The position numbers and the translations under genes are program-made. Below are positions 1 through 8,904 of a stretch of 64,000 nt of DNA, piece by piece; within the stretch, counting starts at the first letter, position 1, and the number at the start of each line of letters is the position of its first letter. The notes under the pieces were generated by a model, which worked only from the letters and a program-made list of their open reading frames with translations, was not told the origin of the DNA and did no database searches. The stretch comes from Promethearchaeota archaeon. Lineage in GTDB: Archaea; Asgardarchaeota; Lokiarchaeia; Sigyniarchaeales; SOKP01. The stretch covers positions 1-64,000 of the forward strand of contig JABXKD010000001.1 of NCBI GenBank assembly GCA_013375475.1, written 5' to 3'.

Positions 1-1
1 A

Positions 2-1357
2 AAAAACAAACTAGATGGGTACAAGTTCTACCCGTGGCTCAATCAAGACATGTTCGCTCCCATCGAGGATGAGCTATTCATAGATTTTGCCATCTACGGG
101 TTCGAGCAAAAAAGAAAGGGATTTAACTTCTATAAAGCGCTAGAAGAAAAGGTTCATGAGCTCAGGGGAATGAAAACCCTGATAACTCACAATTTCTACG
201 AGGAAGACTTGTTCTGGAAGATATATAACCAGGAATTTTACGATAAAGTGAAAGAACGAACGGATCCCAAGAACCTATTTCGAAACTTGTACGAAAAGAC
301 GAATTATAAGAAAAAGACTGAAAAAACTGAAAAGACGAAAAGACTGAAGGTAGGTATACCACGTTCCTTGTATTTCTACAAGTATTTTCCATTATGGGAA
401 GGTATGCTTACAAGTCTTGGTTGCGAAGTTATTGTGAGTCCAGAAACAAACAAAGAAATTCTTACAAACGGATCTAATCAATCTGCAACCGATTTATGCA
501 TTCCAGTCAAGATTCATTATGGTCACGTGAATTATTTATCGAGAAATCACCCCGATCTAGATTTTATATTTGTTCCAAGACTCATTAGTAGTAGTAAAGA
601 TCATTATTATTGTCCGAAATTCCTGATCCTTCCAGATGTCACTCAACACTCAGCAGTTTCTAATATTCCCGTTATTGAATGGATTTTTAATACCAGGGAA
701 CAATCAATGATGAAATCAGCAATAGATTTTGGAAAAACATTAGATAAATCAAAAGAAGAATCAAAACTTGCATACGAGAATGGAAATAAAAAACTTGAAG
801 AATTCCATGAGTTGATTGAGGATGGAATTCTTGTTCCTGATGCACTTTCCAAAATGTATCCTCTTGAAAAATATCCAAATTATAAGTTTAAGAAAAAATT
901 TCGGGCTAAACTTAACAAAGATTATGAAAATTATCCACTTTCATTAATGGTTCTTGGTCATCCATACAATACTTATGAATCAATTATTAATCATGGATTA
1001 ATGGATATTCTCAAATCTAATTTTGTTGATGTTGTAACTGTTGAAAATGCTCCAAAGGAAATCTTCTCAAGAAGAGTTGAAATTGATGATAATCTTTGCA
1101 ATTTCTGGGATAATGAAGATGAATTGATGCAATTATCTGATTACGTTATCAATAATAAAGAGATTGATGGGGGTATTTTCTTGATTTCCTTCGCATGTGG
1201 TCCTGATTCTTTAATTCAAGAATTGGTAATGCAAGACTTTGACATGAAAGATAAGCCTTATATAGATCTCACATTAGATGAACACACGGGAGAATCTCAA
1301 ATAACTACAAGAGTAGAATCTTTTGTCGAAATGATAAGGAGGAAGAAATACAAATGA
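2..1357 (+). CDS. FAD-linked oxidase C-terminus fused to COG3580-like (HgdB/DUF2229-type) iron-sulfur subunit, 5' end outside window
   Basis: The reading frame is open to the window edge, so the ATG at 50 is probably internal. Residues 1-83 from that ATG resemble the C-terminal cap of DHCR24/AGPS-type FAD-linked oxidases (NFYEEDLFWKIYN, then a YDKVKERTDPKNLF-like end). A Lys/Glu/Thr-rich linker follows at about 84-99. The remainder matches COG3580/DUF2229, the partner of BadF/HgdC-type activases, and starts at KVGIPRSLYFYKYFP. Cys150 (TDLCIPVK), Cys188 (YYCPKF) and Cys383 (FACGPDS) are the likely three cysteine ligands of a [4Fe-4S] cluster, as in HgdA/HgdB subunits. The stop overlaps the start of the next gene (ATGA), so the two are translationally coupled. 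The dehydratase-like assignment is firm at superfamily level. The substrate is unknown, and the FAD-oxidase part rests on a short match. Confidence 0.75.
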   Translation, partial: KNKLDGYKFYPWLNQDMFAPIEDELFIDFAIYGFEQKRKGFNFYKALEEKVHELRGMKTLITHNFYEEDLFWKIYNQEFYDKVKERTDPKNLFRNLYEKTNYKKKTEKTEKTKRLKVGIPRSLYFYKYFPLWEGMLTSLGCEVIVSPETNKEILTNGSNQSATDLCIPVKIHYGHVNYLSRNHPDLDFIFVPRLISSSKDHYYCPKFLILPDVTQHSAVSNIPVIEWIFNTREQSMMKSAIDFGKTLDKSKEESKLAYENGNKKLEEFHELIEDGILVPDALSKMYPLEKYPNYKFKKKFRAKLNKDYENYPLSLMVLGHPYNTYESIINHGLMDILKSNFVDVVTVENAPKEIFSRRVEIDDNLCNFWDNEDELMQLSDYVINNKEIDGGIFLISFACGPDSLIQELVMQDFDMKDKPYIDLTLDEHTGESQITTRVESFVEMIRRKKYK

Positions 1358-2385
1358 TTGAACCAGAATTTATCAAGAATATTCTTACAGATGATATGGA
1401 CGACAAGTTATTTCTAGGAATCGATGTCGGAAGTGTCTCCACGAAATGTGCAATAATTAATGAGAGAAATGAATTATTGTTTGCTACTTGGACCAGAAAT
1501 GATGGTTCTCCCATTGTTTCTACACAAGAAAATCTAAAATACATGGAAGAAGTCCTTCCCGATAACATTGAAAAAAGTATTTGTGGTGTTGGGACAACAG
1601 GTTCTGCTAGGTATTTAATAAAAGCTCTTATCGGTGCAGATGTAGCAAGACCTGAAATAATTGCTCATGCAATTGGGGCTTCAACTTATACCCCTGACGT
1701 GAGAACAATTCTTGAAATCGGGGGACAGGACAGTAAAGTTATATTGATGAAAAATGGCATCGTAACAGATTTTAACATGAATAGTGTTTGTGCTGCCGGA
1801 ACTGGCTCTTTTCTAGATCACCAAGCAGTTCGGATCAAGGTTCCAATTGAGGAATTTGGGGATTATGCTCTTCGGGCAGAAGAGGAGGTTTCAATCGCAG
1901 GACGATGCACAGTTTTTGCCGAATCTGATATGATCAGTAAACAACAAGAAGGGTATTCTAAAGAATCAATTATCAAGGGATTGTGTAAAGCTCTTGTTAG
2001 AAACTACTTGAATAATGTGTGCAAGGGTAAAAAACTGGAACCTCCTTTCGTATTCCAGGGAGGAGTCGCAGCTAATTCTGGAATAAAAAATGCTTTTGAA
2101 GAAGAATTGGGGCATGAAATCATTATTCATGAAAACTATTATGTGATGGGAGCATTTGGTTCAGCTATTTTGGCAAAGGAACATGTAAATGGACAGATAT
2201 CTTCTTTTCATGGCCTAAAAGTAAGTGAAATGAACTTGGCTCCAGGTTCTTTTGGCTGTGTTGATTGTGCAAATAGATGTACAATTAAATACCTTGTCAG
2301 ACAAGAAGATAAAAGTAGAGTAACTGGAAGAGAAAAGGATGATGCAATATTTGCGCGATGGAATAGTAGGTGCGGTAAATGGTAA
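1354..2385 (+). CDS. Acyl-CoA dehydratase activase (HgdC/BadF/BcrA-type ATPase), copy 1
   Basis: An ASKHA-fold ATPase of the family that uses ATP hydrolysis to push an electron at very low potential into a dehydratase or reductase partner. The phosphate-1 loop is LFLGIDVGSVSTK (residues 19-31). GTTGSARYL (80-88), LEIGGQDSK (120-128), CAAGTGSFLDHQ and AGRCTVFAESD follow. Cys146 and Cys185 would bind the [4Fe-4S] cluster at the dimer interface, and their 39-residue spacing is the same as in the biochemically studied HgdC. Two CxxC-like pairs lie near the C-terminus (GCVDCANRC, SRCGKW). The ATG overlaps the upstream stop and has an AAGGAGG motif 11 bases ahead. The downstream COG3581-like gene overlaps by 7 bases, so three components form one operon. 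The true electron acceptor is inferred from the neighbours. Confidence 0.92.
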   Translation: MIEPEFIKNILTDDMDDKLFLGIDVGSVSTKCAIINERNELLFATWTRNDGSPIVSTQENLKYMEEVLPDNIEKSICGVGTTGSARYLIKALIGADVARPEIIAHAIGASTYTPDVRTILEIGGQDSKVILMKNGIVTDFNMNSVCAAGTGSFLDHQAVRIKVPIEEFGDYALRAEEEVSIAGRCTVFAESDMISKQQEGYSKESIIKGLCKALVRNYLNNVCKGKKLEPPFVFQGGVAANSGIKNAFEEELGHEIIIHENYYVMGAFGSAILAKEHVNGQISSFHGLKVSEMNLAPGSFGCVDCANRCTIKYLVRQEDKSRVTGREKDDAIFARWNSRCGKW

Positions 2386-3713
2386 ATGTTAGACTTGCAT
2401 TTTCACGCATGGGTTGGAGCTATATTTTTTTCAAAGGTTTATTCTATGATCTTCCTGGTATTGAAGTTGTTGAACCCCCTCTAGTAAACACTGAAATCGT
2501 TAGTGATGGAGTTAAAGTTTCTCCTGAATTCGTTTGCTTTCCTTTTAAAGTCATTCTTGGTGAAATGATAAACCTGTATCGTAATTATGATGTTAAAGAT
2601 TTTGCGATGATTGCTGACTACGGCCCCTGTCGAGCAGGAATCTATGCTGTTGTCCAGAAAAGAATCCTGAAAAACATGGGATTCAAAGATGTTAGTATGT
2701 TTTATCTGCGTCAAGATGATTTTAGAAATCTTGAATGGCTAAGGATATTTCGTGATTTAGAAGAAAGAACAGGAACAAAAATCGATGACTATAAAGTTGT
2801 AAGAAACACACTCTTGTTCTTGGTCAAAGCATACTATGTTGAAAGAATAACCCATATTGAAGGACTTGTTAGATGTCGAGAAAAAAACAAAGCGATGACT
2901 ACCAAAGTAGTTCATACTTTGATGAATTTACTTGATAACGAAAATAATTTGATGAAATTATCTAATTTTGAAAGAACGATTGATGAACATTTTCGCAAGA
3001 TTCCTATTGACAAGGAAATGGAACCTTTGAGGGTTTGTTATACTGGGGAAATCCAAGTCATGTTGGAGAAATGGGTTAATTATGATATGATGGGAGAATT
3101 AGGCGTTATGGGTATCGAGGTTCACAAGCAGTATGATGTTTTTGATTGGGTCATGTACAAACTTGACGCCAGCAAGCGAAGAAGACGGCTTGAACATAGT
3201 GCAAGAAAGTATATTCCAATGGATATAGGTGGTGAAGCAGTATGGAACATGGGAAGTTATCTTGAATCTCAAGGAAAAGGTTTTGATGGTTTTGTCCATG
3301 TATTCCCGTTTACTTGTCTCCCCGAAATATCCTTCATGGGAATGTTAGAAGCTGAGAAAAACATGGACAAGTTTTACATGCCCCACATTCATTTTAGTCT
3401 TGATGGAAGTTCAGGTTTCGAAGGACTTAGAACAAGAATCGAGGCGTTTCACGATTTAATGGTTGGCAACAAGAAATCTAATCCCTTGTTTAGAGATGTC
3501 AAGTATGAGGTCCCGGATGAAATAAAAAATATATATTTTAAGCCGAAATCCAATTTTGAATATTTCGTGTCTAGTATTAAAAAACCAATGTCAATAGTTT
3601 TAACAATGCTGAATCCATCAAAGAAATTAGACGTAGGATTCGCCGTTAAGAATGGACTCGAGTTTTTTTCAAGAAATTCGTTTTTTGGTATCGGATCTCT
3701 TTTTAAAAACTAA
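2379..3713 (+). CDS. COG3581-like CoA-dehydratase/activase-associated subunit, copy 1
   Basis: This protein resembles the C-terminal part of the large bacterial activase/DUF2229 proteins (COG3581). Three cysteines stand in conserved settings: Cys53 in SPEFVCFPFK, Cys84 in DYGPCRAGIYAVVQ and Cys313 in FPFTCLPEI. They likely ligate a [4Fe-4S] cluster, making this the HgdA-like counterpart of the COG3580-like chain encoded first in the operon. An Asp/Gly-rich segment MDIGGEAVW and an aromatic-rich C-terminus follow. At 444 residues it is longer than its paralogue at 5754, by about 50 C-terminal residues. The ATG lies within the end of the activase gene, which supports co-translation. Function beyond a role in the activase complex is inference. 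Confidence 0.8.
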   Translation: MVNVRLAFSRMGWSYIFFKGLFYDLPGIEVVEPPLVNTEIVSDGVKVSPEFVCFPFKVILGEMINLYRNYDVKDFAMIADYGPCRAGIYAVVQKRILKNMGFKDVSMFYLRQDDFRNLEWLRIFRDLEERTGTKIDDYKVVRNTLLFLVKAYYVERITHIEGLVRCREKNKAMTTKVVHTLMNLLDNENNLMKLSNFERTIDEHFRKIPIDKEMEPLRVCYTGEIQVMLEKWVNYDMMGELGVMGIEVHKQYDVFDWVMYKLDASKRRRRLEHSARKYIPMDIGGEAVWNMGSYLESQGKGFDGFVHVFPFTCLPEISFMGMLEAEKNMDKFYMPHIHFSLDGSSGFEGLRTRIEAFHDLMVGNKKSNPLFRDVKYEVPDEIKNIYFKPKSNFEYFVSSIKKPMSIVLTMLNPSKKLDVGFAVKNGLEFFSRNSFFGIGSLFKN

Positions 3714-4044
3714 TTTACATGTTATTTCAATTATATAAATGAACATCTTGAAAGAGAGTTTAATTTATCATACGATTGATAATCTGTTTATAATTGGTAA
3801 ATTTTTATTTTAAATTGTGTTCTTTTGTTTAAATAATCACTTAAGTAAAATAGGAAGTGTAAATATTACATTCCCCTTTGTCATTAAACCAATATAAATT
3901 AAATGGACATTTTAGTTAGAGCAATAGACATAAATGTAAGACGAAAAATTTAAATAGTGTTGGATGCTGAGGCTGAGCGTAAATTTAAATATCATCTAAG
4001 ATGATTGAGATTTAATGATAAAAATTTAGCAGTGAGGATATTTT
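3714..4044. other. Intergenic region with promoter-like sequences
   Basis: No gene is seen in these 331 bases. They hold a 45-bp repeat (3768-3812) whose homology to copies further on continues weakly to about 3855. Two TATA-like TTTAAAT boxes lie near 3950 and 3984 and could serve the surface-protein gene at 4045. A GTGAGG motif sits just before that gene's ATG. The region may be what is left of a duplicated promoter whose original gene was replaced. Confidence 0.5.
3768..3812 (+). repeat. 45-bp dispersed repeat, copy 1
   Basis: Starts TCATACGATTGATAATCTG, ends GGTAAATTTTTATTTTA, and contains a TATA-like TTTATAAT. It differs from the copy at 5643-5687 at one position out of 45. GATT-GAT-AATC forms a short inverted repeat that could be an operator. 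It lies 54 bases after a COG3581-like gene. Confidence 0.8.
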
Positions 4045-5217
4045 ATGAATTCAAGATCTCGTCAAAATTTGCAGAAAATGTTTTTAATGTTGGTAATTTT
4101 ATGTCTGATTTTTCCATTGGGTAGTCTAGTTCTAAATACTCCAAGTTTCCAATCAAATAAATACACAGAAGAAGACCAGAGTGAAAAACTTCACATATCT
4201 GCTATGACTAATCTTAATCATGATGAGTGGGAAGAAACACATGGTTCAGCGAATGATTATATTTTCTGGAGCTTTTCTACTTCACCATCGCAGGTAATCA
4301 ATGTATGGGTATTAACTTCTTCTGAATATTCGTCTTTTATTTCTTCAGGTTTTGCTACAGGGTATCATCAAACAACGAGTGCTAGTGGTTCTGGTAGTTT
4401 TGATGTTTCTTCTTATTTGAAACAAACTTGGTACGTACTTTTTTGGAACGATGAATCTGGAAGTCAATCTACAACACTCTCTTATTTCGTTTATTTTCAT
4501 GATGATACACTCACACCCGATATAACCGTTACTGAGCCAACTTCTTCATCGAATTACGTAAGAGATAGAGATTATACTGTTAGATGGACAAGTATTAGTG
4601 CTGGAGTTGCCGTAAAAATTGAATTATTTAAAGAAAATTTATTTTATTCAACTTTAGTAACAAACACTCGCAATGATGGACAAGAACTTGTTCATATTCC
4701 CTCATCGTGTCTTGAGAGCTCTAATTATAGCATAAAAATAACCAGTATTTCGTATCCTGTTTTTGGTTTTAGTGCAAACTTTACAATCCAACCATATAAA
4801 TATTGTAGAGTTATTTCTCCAGATTTAGGTGAAGTTTATAAACCTGGAGATGTAATACCTATAACTTGGGAAACTAATTGCCAAAGTACAGAGGTAGAAA
4901 TTGAACTAAAAACATTTGATGATTGGGATTATATATATTATATTGATATGAATGCTCTTAATAATGGTAATTATAATTGGACTATTACAGCACAAGATTT
5001 ACCTGAGACTGAGAGGTGGTTTTTTATCACTGTTCGACCAACGGATTGTACCGCAAATATTACTGCTAGTAGGTTTTTTACAATACAAAAACCTCCTACA
5101 ATTCCTACAATTCCTAGTTATAATGTATCAATTGTAATTTGGACAGGAATTTGGATTACTATAGCAGCAATTATTTTTATAAAAAAGAAGTACCATAACA
5201 AATGTATTGTTATATAA
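4045..5217 (+). CDS. Secreted or membrane-anchored surface protein with two Kre9/KNH-like beta domains
   Basis: The N-terminus has a positively charged start and a hydrophobic stretch at about 12-30 that looks like a signal sequence. The C-terminus has one transmembrane helix (VSIVIWTGIWITIAAIIFI) followed by a lysine-rich tail, so the protein should be held in the membrane with its body outside. After a Ser/Thr-rich region come two repeats of the Ser-Thr-rich GPI-anchored (Kre9/KNH-like, PF10342) type. The first starts near ITVTEPTSSSNYVRDRDYTVRW and the second near CRVISPDLGEVYKPGDVIPITW, the usual pattern being P-x-G-x3-Y-x5-I-x-W. Many Asn-x-Ser/Thr sites suggest glycosylation. It interrupts a series of activase-related genes and is unrelated to them by sequence. 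The ligand is unknown. Confidence 0.7.
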   Translation: MNSRSRQNLQKMFLMLVILCLIFPLGSLVLNTPSFQSNKYTEEDQSEKLHISAMTNLNHDEWEETHGSANDYIFWSFSTSPSQVINVWVLTSSEYSSFISSGFATGYHQTTSASGSGSFDVSSYLKQTWYVLFWNDESGSQSTTLSYFVYFHDDTLTPDITVTEPTSSSNYVRDRDYTVRWTSISAGVAVKIELFKENLFYSTLVTNTRNDGQELVHIPSSCLESSNYSIKITSISYPVFGFSANFTIQPYKYCRVISPDLGEVYKPGDVIPITWETNCQSTEVEIELKTFDDWDYIYYIDMNALNNGNYNWTITAQDLPETERWFFITVRPTDCTANITASRFFTIQKPPTIPTIPSYNVSIVIWTGIWITIAAIIFIKKKYHNKCIVI

Positions 5218-5262
5218 TATTAAACTAAGCTTAAACTCTCCACTAAAAGGTTTTATTTGGAA

Positions 5263-5287
5263 TTTTTTTATTTTTTTTCTTTTTATT
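5263..5287 (+). terminator. Oligo-T transcription terminator
   Basis: Runs of T (7, then 8, then 4) begin about 45 bases after the stop of the surface-protein gene. Archaeal termination usually uses such U-rich tracts without a hairpin. None has been tested here. Confidence 0.5.
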
Positions 5288-5358
5288 TGATACTTTAAAA
5301 CCTACCGCAGTCGAAGAAGTTGAGTAAAAAAGAGATGAATTAAGGAGTGTATAAACAT

Positions 5359-5403
5359 TCATACTTTTGCGATTATGTTTGAAATGGGTAAATTTATATT
5401 TTA
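5359..5403 (+). repeat. 45-bp dispersed repeat, copy 2 (divergent)
   Basis: Starts TCATACTTTTGCGATTATG and ends GGGTAAATTTATATTTTA. It has the same length and the same ends as the other copies but is the most changed in the middle. Confidence 0.6.
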
Positions 5404-5642
5404 AATTTAGAAATAAATTTCTCAAATAGGATAGATTTTAGAATCTGGATATCGTGATCCATTAAACTCCTCTAAATAAATAAAATCTCGCAGATATTGT
5501 GAAATAACACCAAACTCTATAAAATTCGTCTTAAAACGCTCTAGCCCTTTCAAAGGATTATTAATAAATAAAGTTTTTATTATTAAGTAAAAAATTAGGC
5601 AGTAGAAATTATTAATCTTTACTGAGGTTTTTAATAAAAGAG

Positions 5643-5687
5643 TCATACGATTGATAATCTGTTTATAATGGGTAAATTTTTATTTTA
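5643..5687 (+). repeat. 45-bp dispersed repeat, copy 3, probable promoter of the next gene
   Basis: 44 of 45 positions match copy 1. It contains the TATA-like TTTATAAT at about 5662-5669, roughly 85 bases before the ATG at 5754. Similarity to copy 4 continues past the repeat through an AAATACTTG...AAAAT segment, so the conserved unit is the whole upstream region. Confidence 0.8.
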
Positions 5688-5753
5688 GAGTGAGTTATTT
5701 GATTTCATAGGTTTGATCAAATACTTGACTAGGTAAAATTTCTTAGAATTAAG

Positions 5754-6944
5754 ATGTTAATTTCCTTCCCTAATATGGGCCCCAATTGGGTCGCCTTTAA
5801 AACACTCTTTACAAGCCTTGATTTAGATGTGGTCGTTCCTGATCCCACAAATCGTGAGGCAATCAAAATCGGCGTTAAGCATTCTCCAGAGTTCGTTTGT
5901 TTTCCATTCAAGGCGACAATAGGGGATTTTGTAAACGCAATTGAGAAAGGAGCAGATACATTAGTCATGGCGATTGACTGTGGACCTTGTAGGTTCGGAT
6001 TTTATGCTTCCGTGCAGGAGAGAATTCTAAAGGATATGGGATATAAGAATATAACATTAATACCCCTTGACCAGGCCGACCTGCTTGAATTTCACTGGGT
6101 AAAAACCCTCCAAGAAGTAAGTGGTAGGAGAGATTTATTCATTTATTCTAAATTTGTAAAAGCAATCATCTTTTTCTTAAAAAAAGCCAAACTCTTAAAC
6201 GATATGCAGACAGCTGAGGGTGTGTTTCGAGCTTACGAGCGAAATCAAGGAGATACAACAAAGATTTTTATCAATTTGTTAACTAAACTTGACGAAGCTA
6301 ACACACTCCCAGAGCTGAGAAAATTCAAGAAGGTAATCAAAGAAGACTTTAATAGTCTCGATATTGATAAATCTCTAAGTCCTTTAAAGGTTGGACTTTC
6401 GGGTGAGATTCACATTAGTTTAGAACCTTATGTGAACCTTGATATTAGAAGGAAATTAGGTGAAATGCAAATTGAAATTCATCAATCTCTAAGCCTTTAT
6501 GATTGGGTTGTGCACAAATTTCACCTTAATTATCACAGAAAATGGTTGGAGCATCTTTCGCGTCCCTATATGCCCATGGACATTGGCGGTGAGGCGCAAT
6601 GGGTTTTAGGAGAATATATCGATAAGGCTCAAGCGGGTTTTGACGGCTTTGTACACGAATATCCGTTCTTGTGTATGCCAGAAGTGACTGCTCGAACCAT
6701 TATTACAAACAAGCTTAAAAAAATTTACGACCTTCCTATAATATATTTCTCTTTCGATGAACAGAGTGGTATGGAAGGATTCCGAACTCGTCTGGAAGCA
6801 TTTAGTGACTTAATGCATGGTCGTAGGAATAAAGAAATTAAAAATAATGCCAAATTTAAGTCAAATGGCAACAAAAAGATTTATCCTCACTACGGCGACA
6901 CTTTCTATAACGAGTGCTTTCAAATCATACAGAATTCGGCTTAA
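5754..6944 (+). CDS. COG3581-like CoA-dehydratase/activase-associated subunit, copy 2
   Basis: Paralogue of the protein at 2379-3713, with the same three cysteine settings: Cys49 (SPEFVCFPFK), Cys79 (DCGPCRFGFYASVQ) and Cys307 (YPFLCMPEV). It also keeps PMDIGGEAQW and the C-terminal FRTRLEAFSDLMHG. Its own C-terminus is IYPHYGDTFYNECFQIIQNS-like, and a second, incomplete copy of that ending is found at 11736-11810, directly before the second activase gene. This suggests the gene once lay next to that activase. The start follows copy 3 of the 45-bp repeat, and an in-frame stop lies 24 bases upstream of the ATG. Probable role: iron-sulfur subunit that receives electrons from an activase. Confidence 0.78.
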   Translation: MLISFPNMGPNWVAFKTLFTSLDLDVVVPDPTNREAIKIGVKHSPEFVCFPFKATIGDFVNAIEKGADTLVMAIDCGPCRFGFYASVQERILKDMGYKNITLIPLDQADLLEFHWVKTLQEVSGRRDLFIYSKFVKAIIFFLKKAKLLNDMQTAEGVFRAYERNQGDTTKIFINLLTKLDEANTLPELRKFKKVIKEDFNSLDIDKSLSPLKVGLSGEIHISLEPYVNLDIRRKLGEMQIEIHQSLSLYDWVVHKFHLNYHRKWLEHLSRPYMPMDIGGEAQWVLGEYIDKAQAGFDGFVHEYPFLCMPEVTARTIITNKLKKIYDLPIIYFSFDEQSGMEGFRTRLEAFSDLMHGRRNKEIKNNAKFKSNGNKKIYPHYGDTFYNECFQIIQNSA

Positions 6945-7167
6945 TTATTCTAAAATCATATTTCAAGGACAATTTTTATTGATATTTATTTTATCGGTTT
7001 TTTCTCATTCAATGATACTAAATTAAGACTAAAAAAGATATTATTCTGTTACAATTATTATAGGTTAGGAGAGAAATTAATATGCAACTGATTAATATAA
7101 ATTAATAGATAAAAATTTTCAATATAGGAAATAAGAAGGAGTAAAAAATTATAAGTATAGTAAACAC

Positions 7168-8904
7168 ATGATAACTAACATCATAATAAAAGGTTTTCGA
7201 GGTATTTCAAATAAATTAGAAATAAATCTTGAAAAAGAAAACCAGAAAAAATCCGCATCATTAATCATTTTTGGAGATAATGGAACAGGGAAGTCATCGA
7301 TAATTGATGCTATTGAAATTTGTCTTGTAGGCAAAATCAATAACAGAAGATTTCAATATTTAAAAACCAGATCTAATTCATATATAAATTTTAATCAGAA
7401 AGAATCAGAAATCATTATTGAATTGAATGATGGGAGTATCCATCACCAGATCATTAAGAAAGAAGAAAATAACACTATAGTATTAAGTTCGCTTCCACAT
7501 AAACTTTTTAGTTTAGCTCCTTTTATTTTAAGGAGATCAGACATTTTAAGATTTTGGAATACCCCTATGTATCGAAGACAAATTACAATATATAAATTCT
7601 TAAATAATATCTCTAAAAAAGAGGAGAAAATTGAAGAAATTGAATTGGAATGTTTAAAATTTGATAACGCTTTAAAGGAAATCCAAAAAGAAAATCTGGA
7701 TTTAATCTTAAATTTTAAGAGCATATGTAAGGTTGATGATGAGACACTAAAGAAAAAACATCATTCTTCTTCTTTTATGAGATTTATTGAGAAACATTAT
7801 GATTTCGAAAAAAAAATGTTAAAAGAAAAATCAATTTTTAAGAATATTGAAGGGATTGAAAAAAAAATTGAAATAGTATCTAATAAATTATCAGAAAATC
7901 AAAAAAAAATTGAAAAACTGAGAAAAAAAAGTAAGAAAATATTTTATATCTGGAGAGGAAAAAGACTTGCAAAAGATGAATTGGTTGAGGAATTAAATCA
8001 AATAGGAAAGTATGTCACTAAAGCATTCTTTAAAATTTTTAAAATATATGATTTCATAAGTGAAATTAAATTTATATTTGGGAAAAAGACTGAACGTTCA
8101 TTGCAGATTCTAGTTAGTACCAAAGATGGGATTATGTTTAATCCAACCGATTTTTTTAGTGAAGGTATGTTAGATTTAATATCTTTCCTAATTTTTCTAA
8201 GCTTAATAAAAAAATCTTCTGAAAGGGGGTTACCAAAAGTTTTAATAATTGATGATGCATTGAATAGTATTGACTCATCATTCCAGGTCCTATTAATGGA
8301 CTTTATTCTTAAGGAATTTTCTGATTGGCAGTTGATATTTGTGGTTCATAATCAACTATGGTTTGAGCAACTATCTCACTTATTTAATATAAATAAACAT
8401 AAATTTAAACAATTGGAACTTACTGATTGGTGTTATGATGATGGACCTTCATATATTACGGATATTGACTCAAGTTTGAGATCAAGTCTAAAAGATTGTT
8501 TATCTTCGGGTAATAATATAAAAATCTGTTCACTTTCGGGACTATTATTGGAAAAGAGTTGTCATGAATTGAGTTTTAGATTACCTATAAGTTTAATAAG
8601 AAAACAAAGAGATAAATATACTTTAGGTGATTTGTGGCCAAGTATTTACAAAAATTTAAAAAATACAAACCTAGAAAACATAATAAACTGCGTAAATATA
8701 TGGATAGTGACTCGGAACTTAATTGGAGCTCATTATAATAAATGGGCTTTGTCTCTCTCAAAGAATGAAGCGAAAGAATTTGGTGAATCAATATTAGCAT
8801 TATATGAATCAATCAAATGTGATCTTTGCTTCCGTTTCATTGAAATAGATACAAGTCTTGACAATAAGTGGAGATGCCGATGCGGAAATATAAAAATCTT
8901 TTAA
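7168..8904 (+). CDS. SMC/RecF-like ATPase with C-terminal HEPN-like domain and zinc knuckle, defence candidate
   Basis: Residues 1-60 hold an ABC-type Walker A (GDNGTGKSS, 36-44). A charged coiled-coil region runs from about 140 to 275. The second half-site has a signature-like FFSEGMLDL (Ser331-Glu332-Gly333), a Walker B VLIIDDALNSID (Asp362, Asp363) and an H-loop-like VVHNQ. After about 430 the chain becomes an all-helical domain with TLGDLWPSIYKNL and RNLIGAH. Arg516-x5-His522 fits the RX4-6H motif of HEPN RNases. The tail has CDLC and CRC pairs (Cys551, 554, 570, 572) that probably bind zinc. ATPase-HEPN fusions occur in anticodon-nuclease defence proteins such as RloC and PrrC. The gene is alone, flanked by A+T-rich spacers, inside a break in the activase cluster. 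ATPase identity is firm; the HEPN call and the defence role are inference. Confidence 0.72.
   Translation: MITNIIIKGFRGISNKLEINLEKENQKKSASLIIFGDNGTGKSSIIDAIEICLVGKINNRRFQYLKTRSNSYINFNQKESEIIIELNDGSIHHQIIKKEENNTIVLSSLPHKLFSLAPFILRRSDILRFWNTPMYRRQITIYKFLNNISKKEEKIEEIELECLKFDNALKEIQKENLDLILNFKSICKVDDETLKKKHHSSSFMRFIEKHYDFEKKMLKEKSIFKNIEGIEKKIEIVSNKLSENQKKIEKLRKKSKKIFYIWRGKRLAKDELVEELNQIGKYVTKAFFKIFKIYDFISEIKFIFGKKTERSLQILVSTKDGIMFNPTDFFSEGMLDLISFLIFLSLIKKSSERGLPKVLIIDDALNSIDSSFQVLLMDFILKEFSDWQLIFVVHNQLWFEQLSHLFNINKHKFKQLELTDWCYDDGPSYITDIDSSLRSSLKDCLSSGNNIKICSLSGLLLEKSCHELSFRLPISLIRKQRDKYTLGDLWPSIYKNLKNTNLENIINCVNIWIVTRNLIGAHYNKWALSLSKNEAKEFGESILALYESIKCDLCFRFIEIDTSLDNKWRCRCGNIKIF

Larger units (their letters stand above)
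5218..5753. other. 536-base intergenic region with two 45-bp repeats and a possible decayed gene
   Basis: It holds a T-rich terminator-like tract (5263-5287) and two copies of the 45-bp repeat (5359-5403 and 5643-5687). Between the repeats there is a minus-strand frame of 74 codons (5422-5646) that ends ...YLEEFNGSRYPDSKIYPI. Its putative ATG lies inside the second repeat, it has no clear ribosome site, and I do not recognise it. It may be a fragment of a lost gene. I give it no separate CDS entry. Confidence 0.5.

Noticed and set aside
5422-5646. 74-codon minus-strand frame as a real gene
   Set aside because: Its ATG is inside a repeat, there is no ribosome site and no recognisable family. 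It is kept only as a note in the intergenic entry.
7082-7105. Short ATG frame after a TAGGAG motif upstream of the SMC-like ATPase
   Set aside because: Only seven codons long; more likely a chance or an old start region than a leader peptide, with no codon bias to judge.
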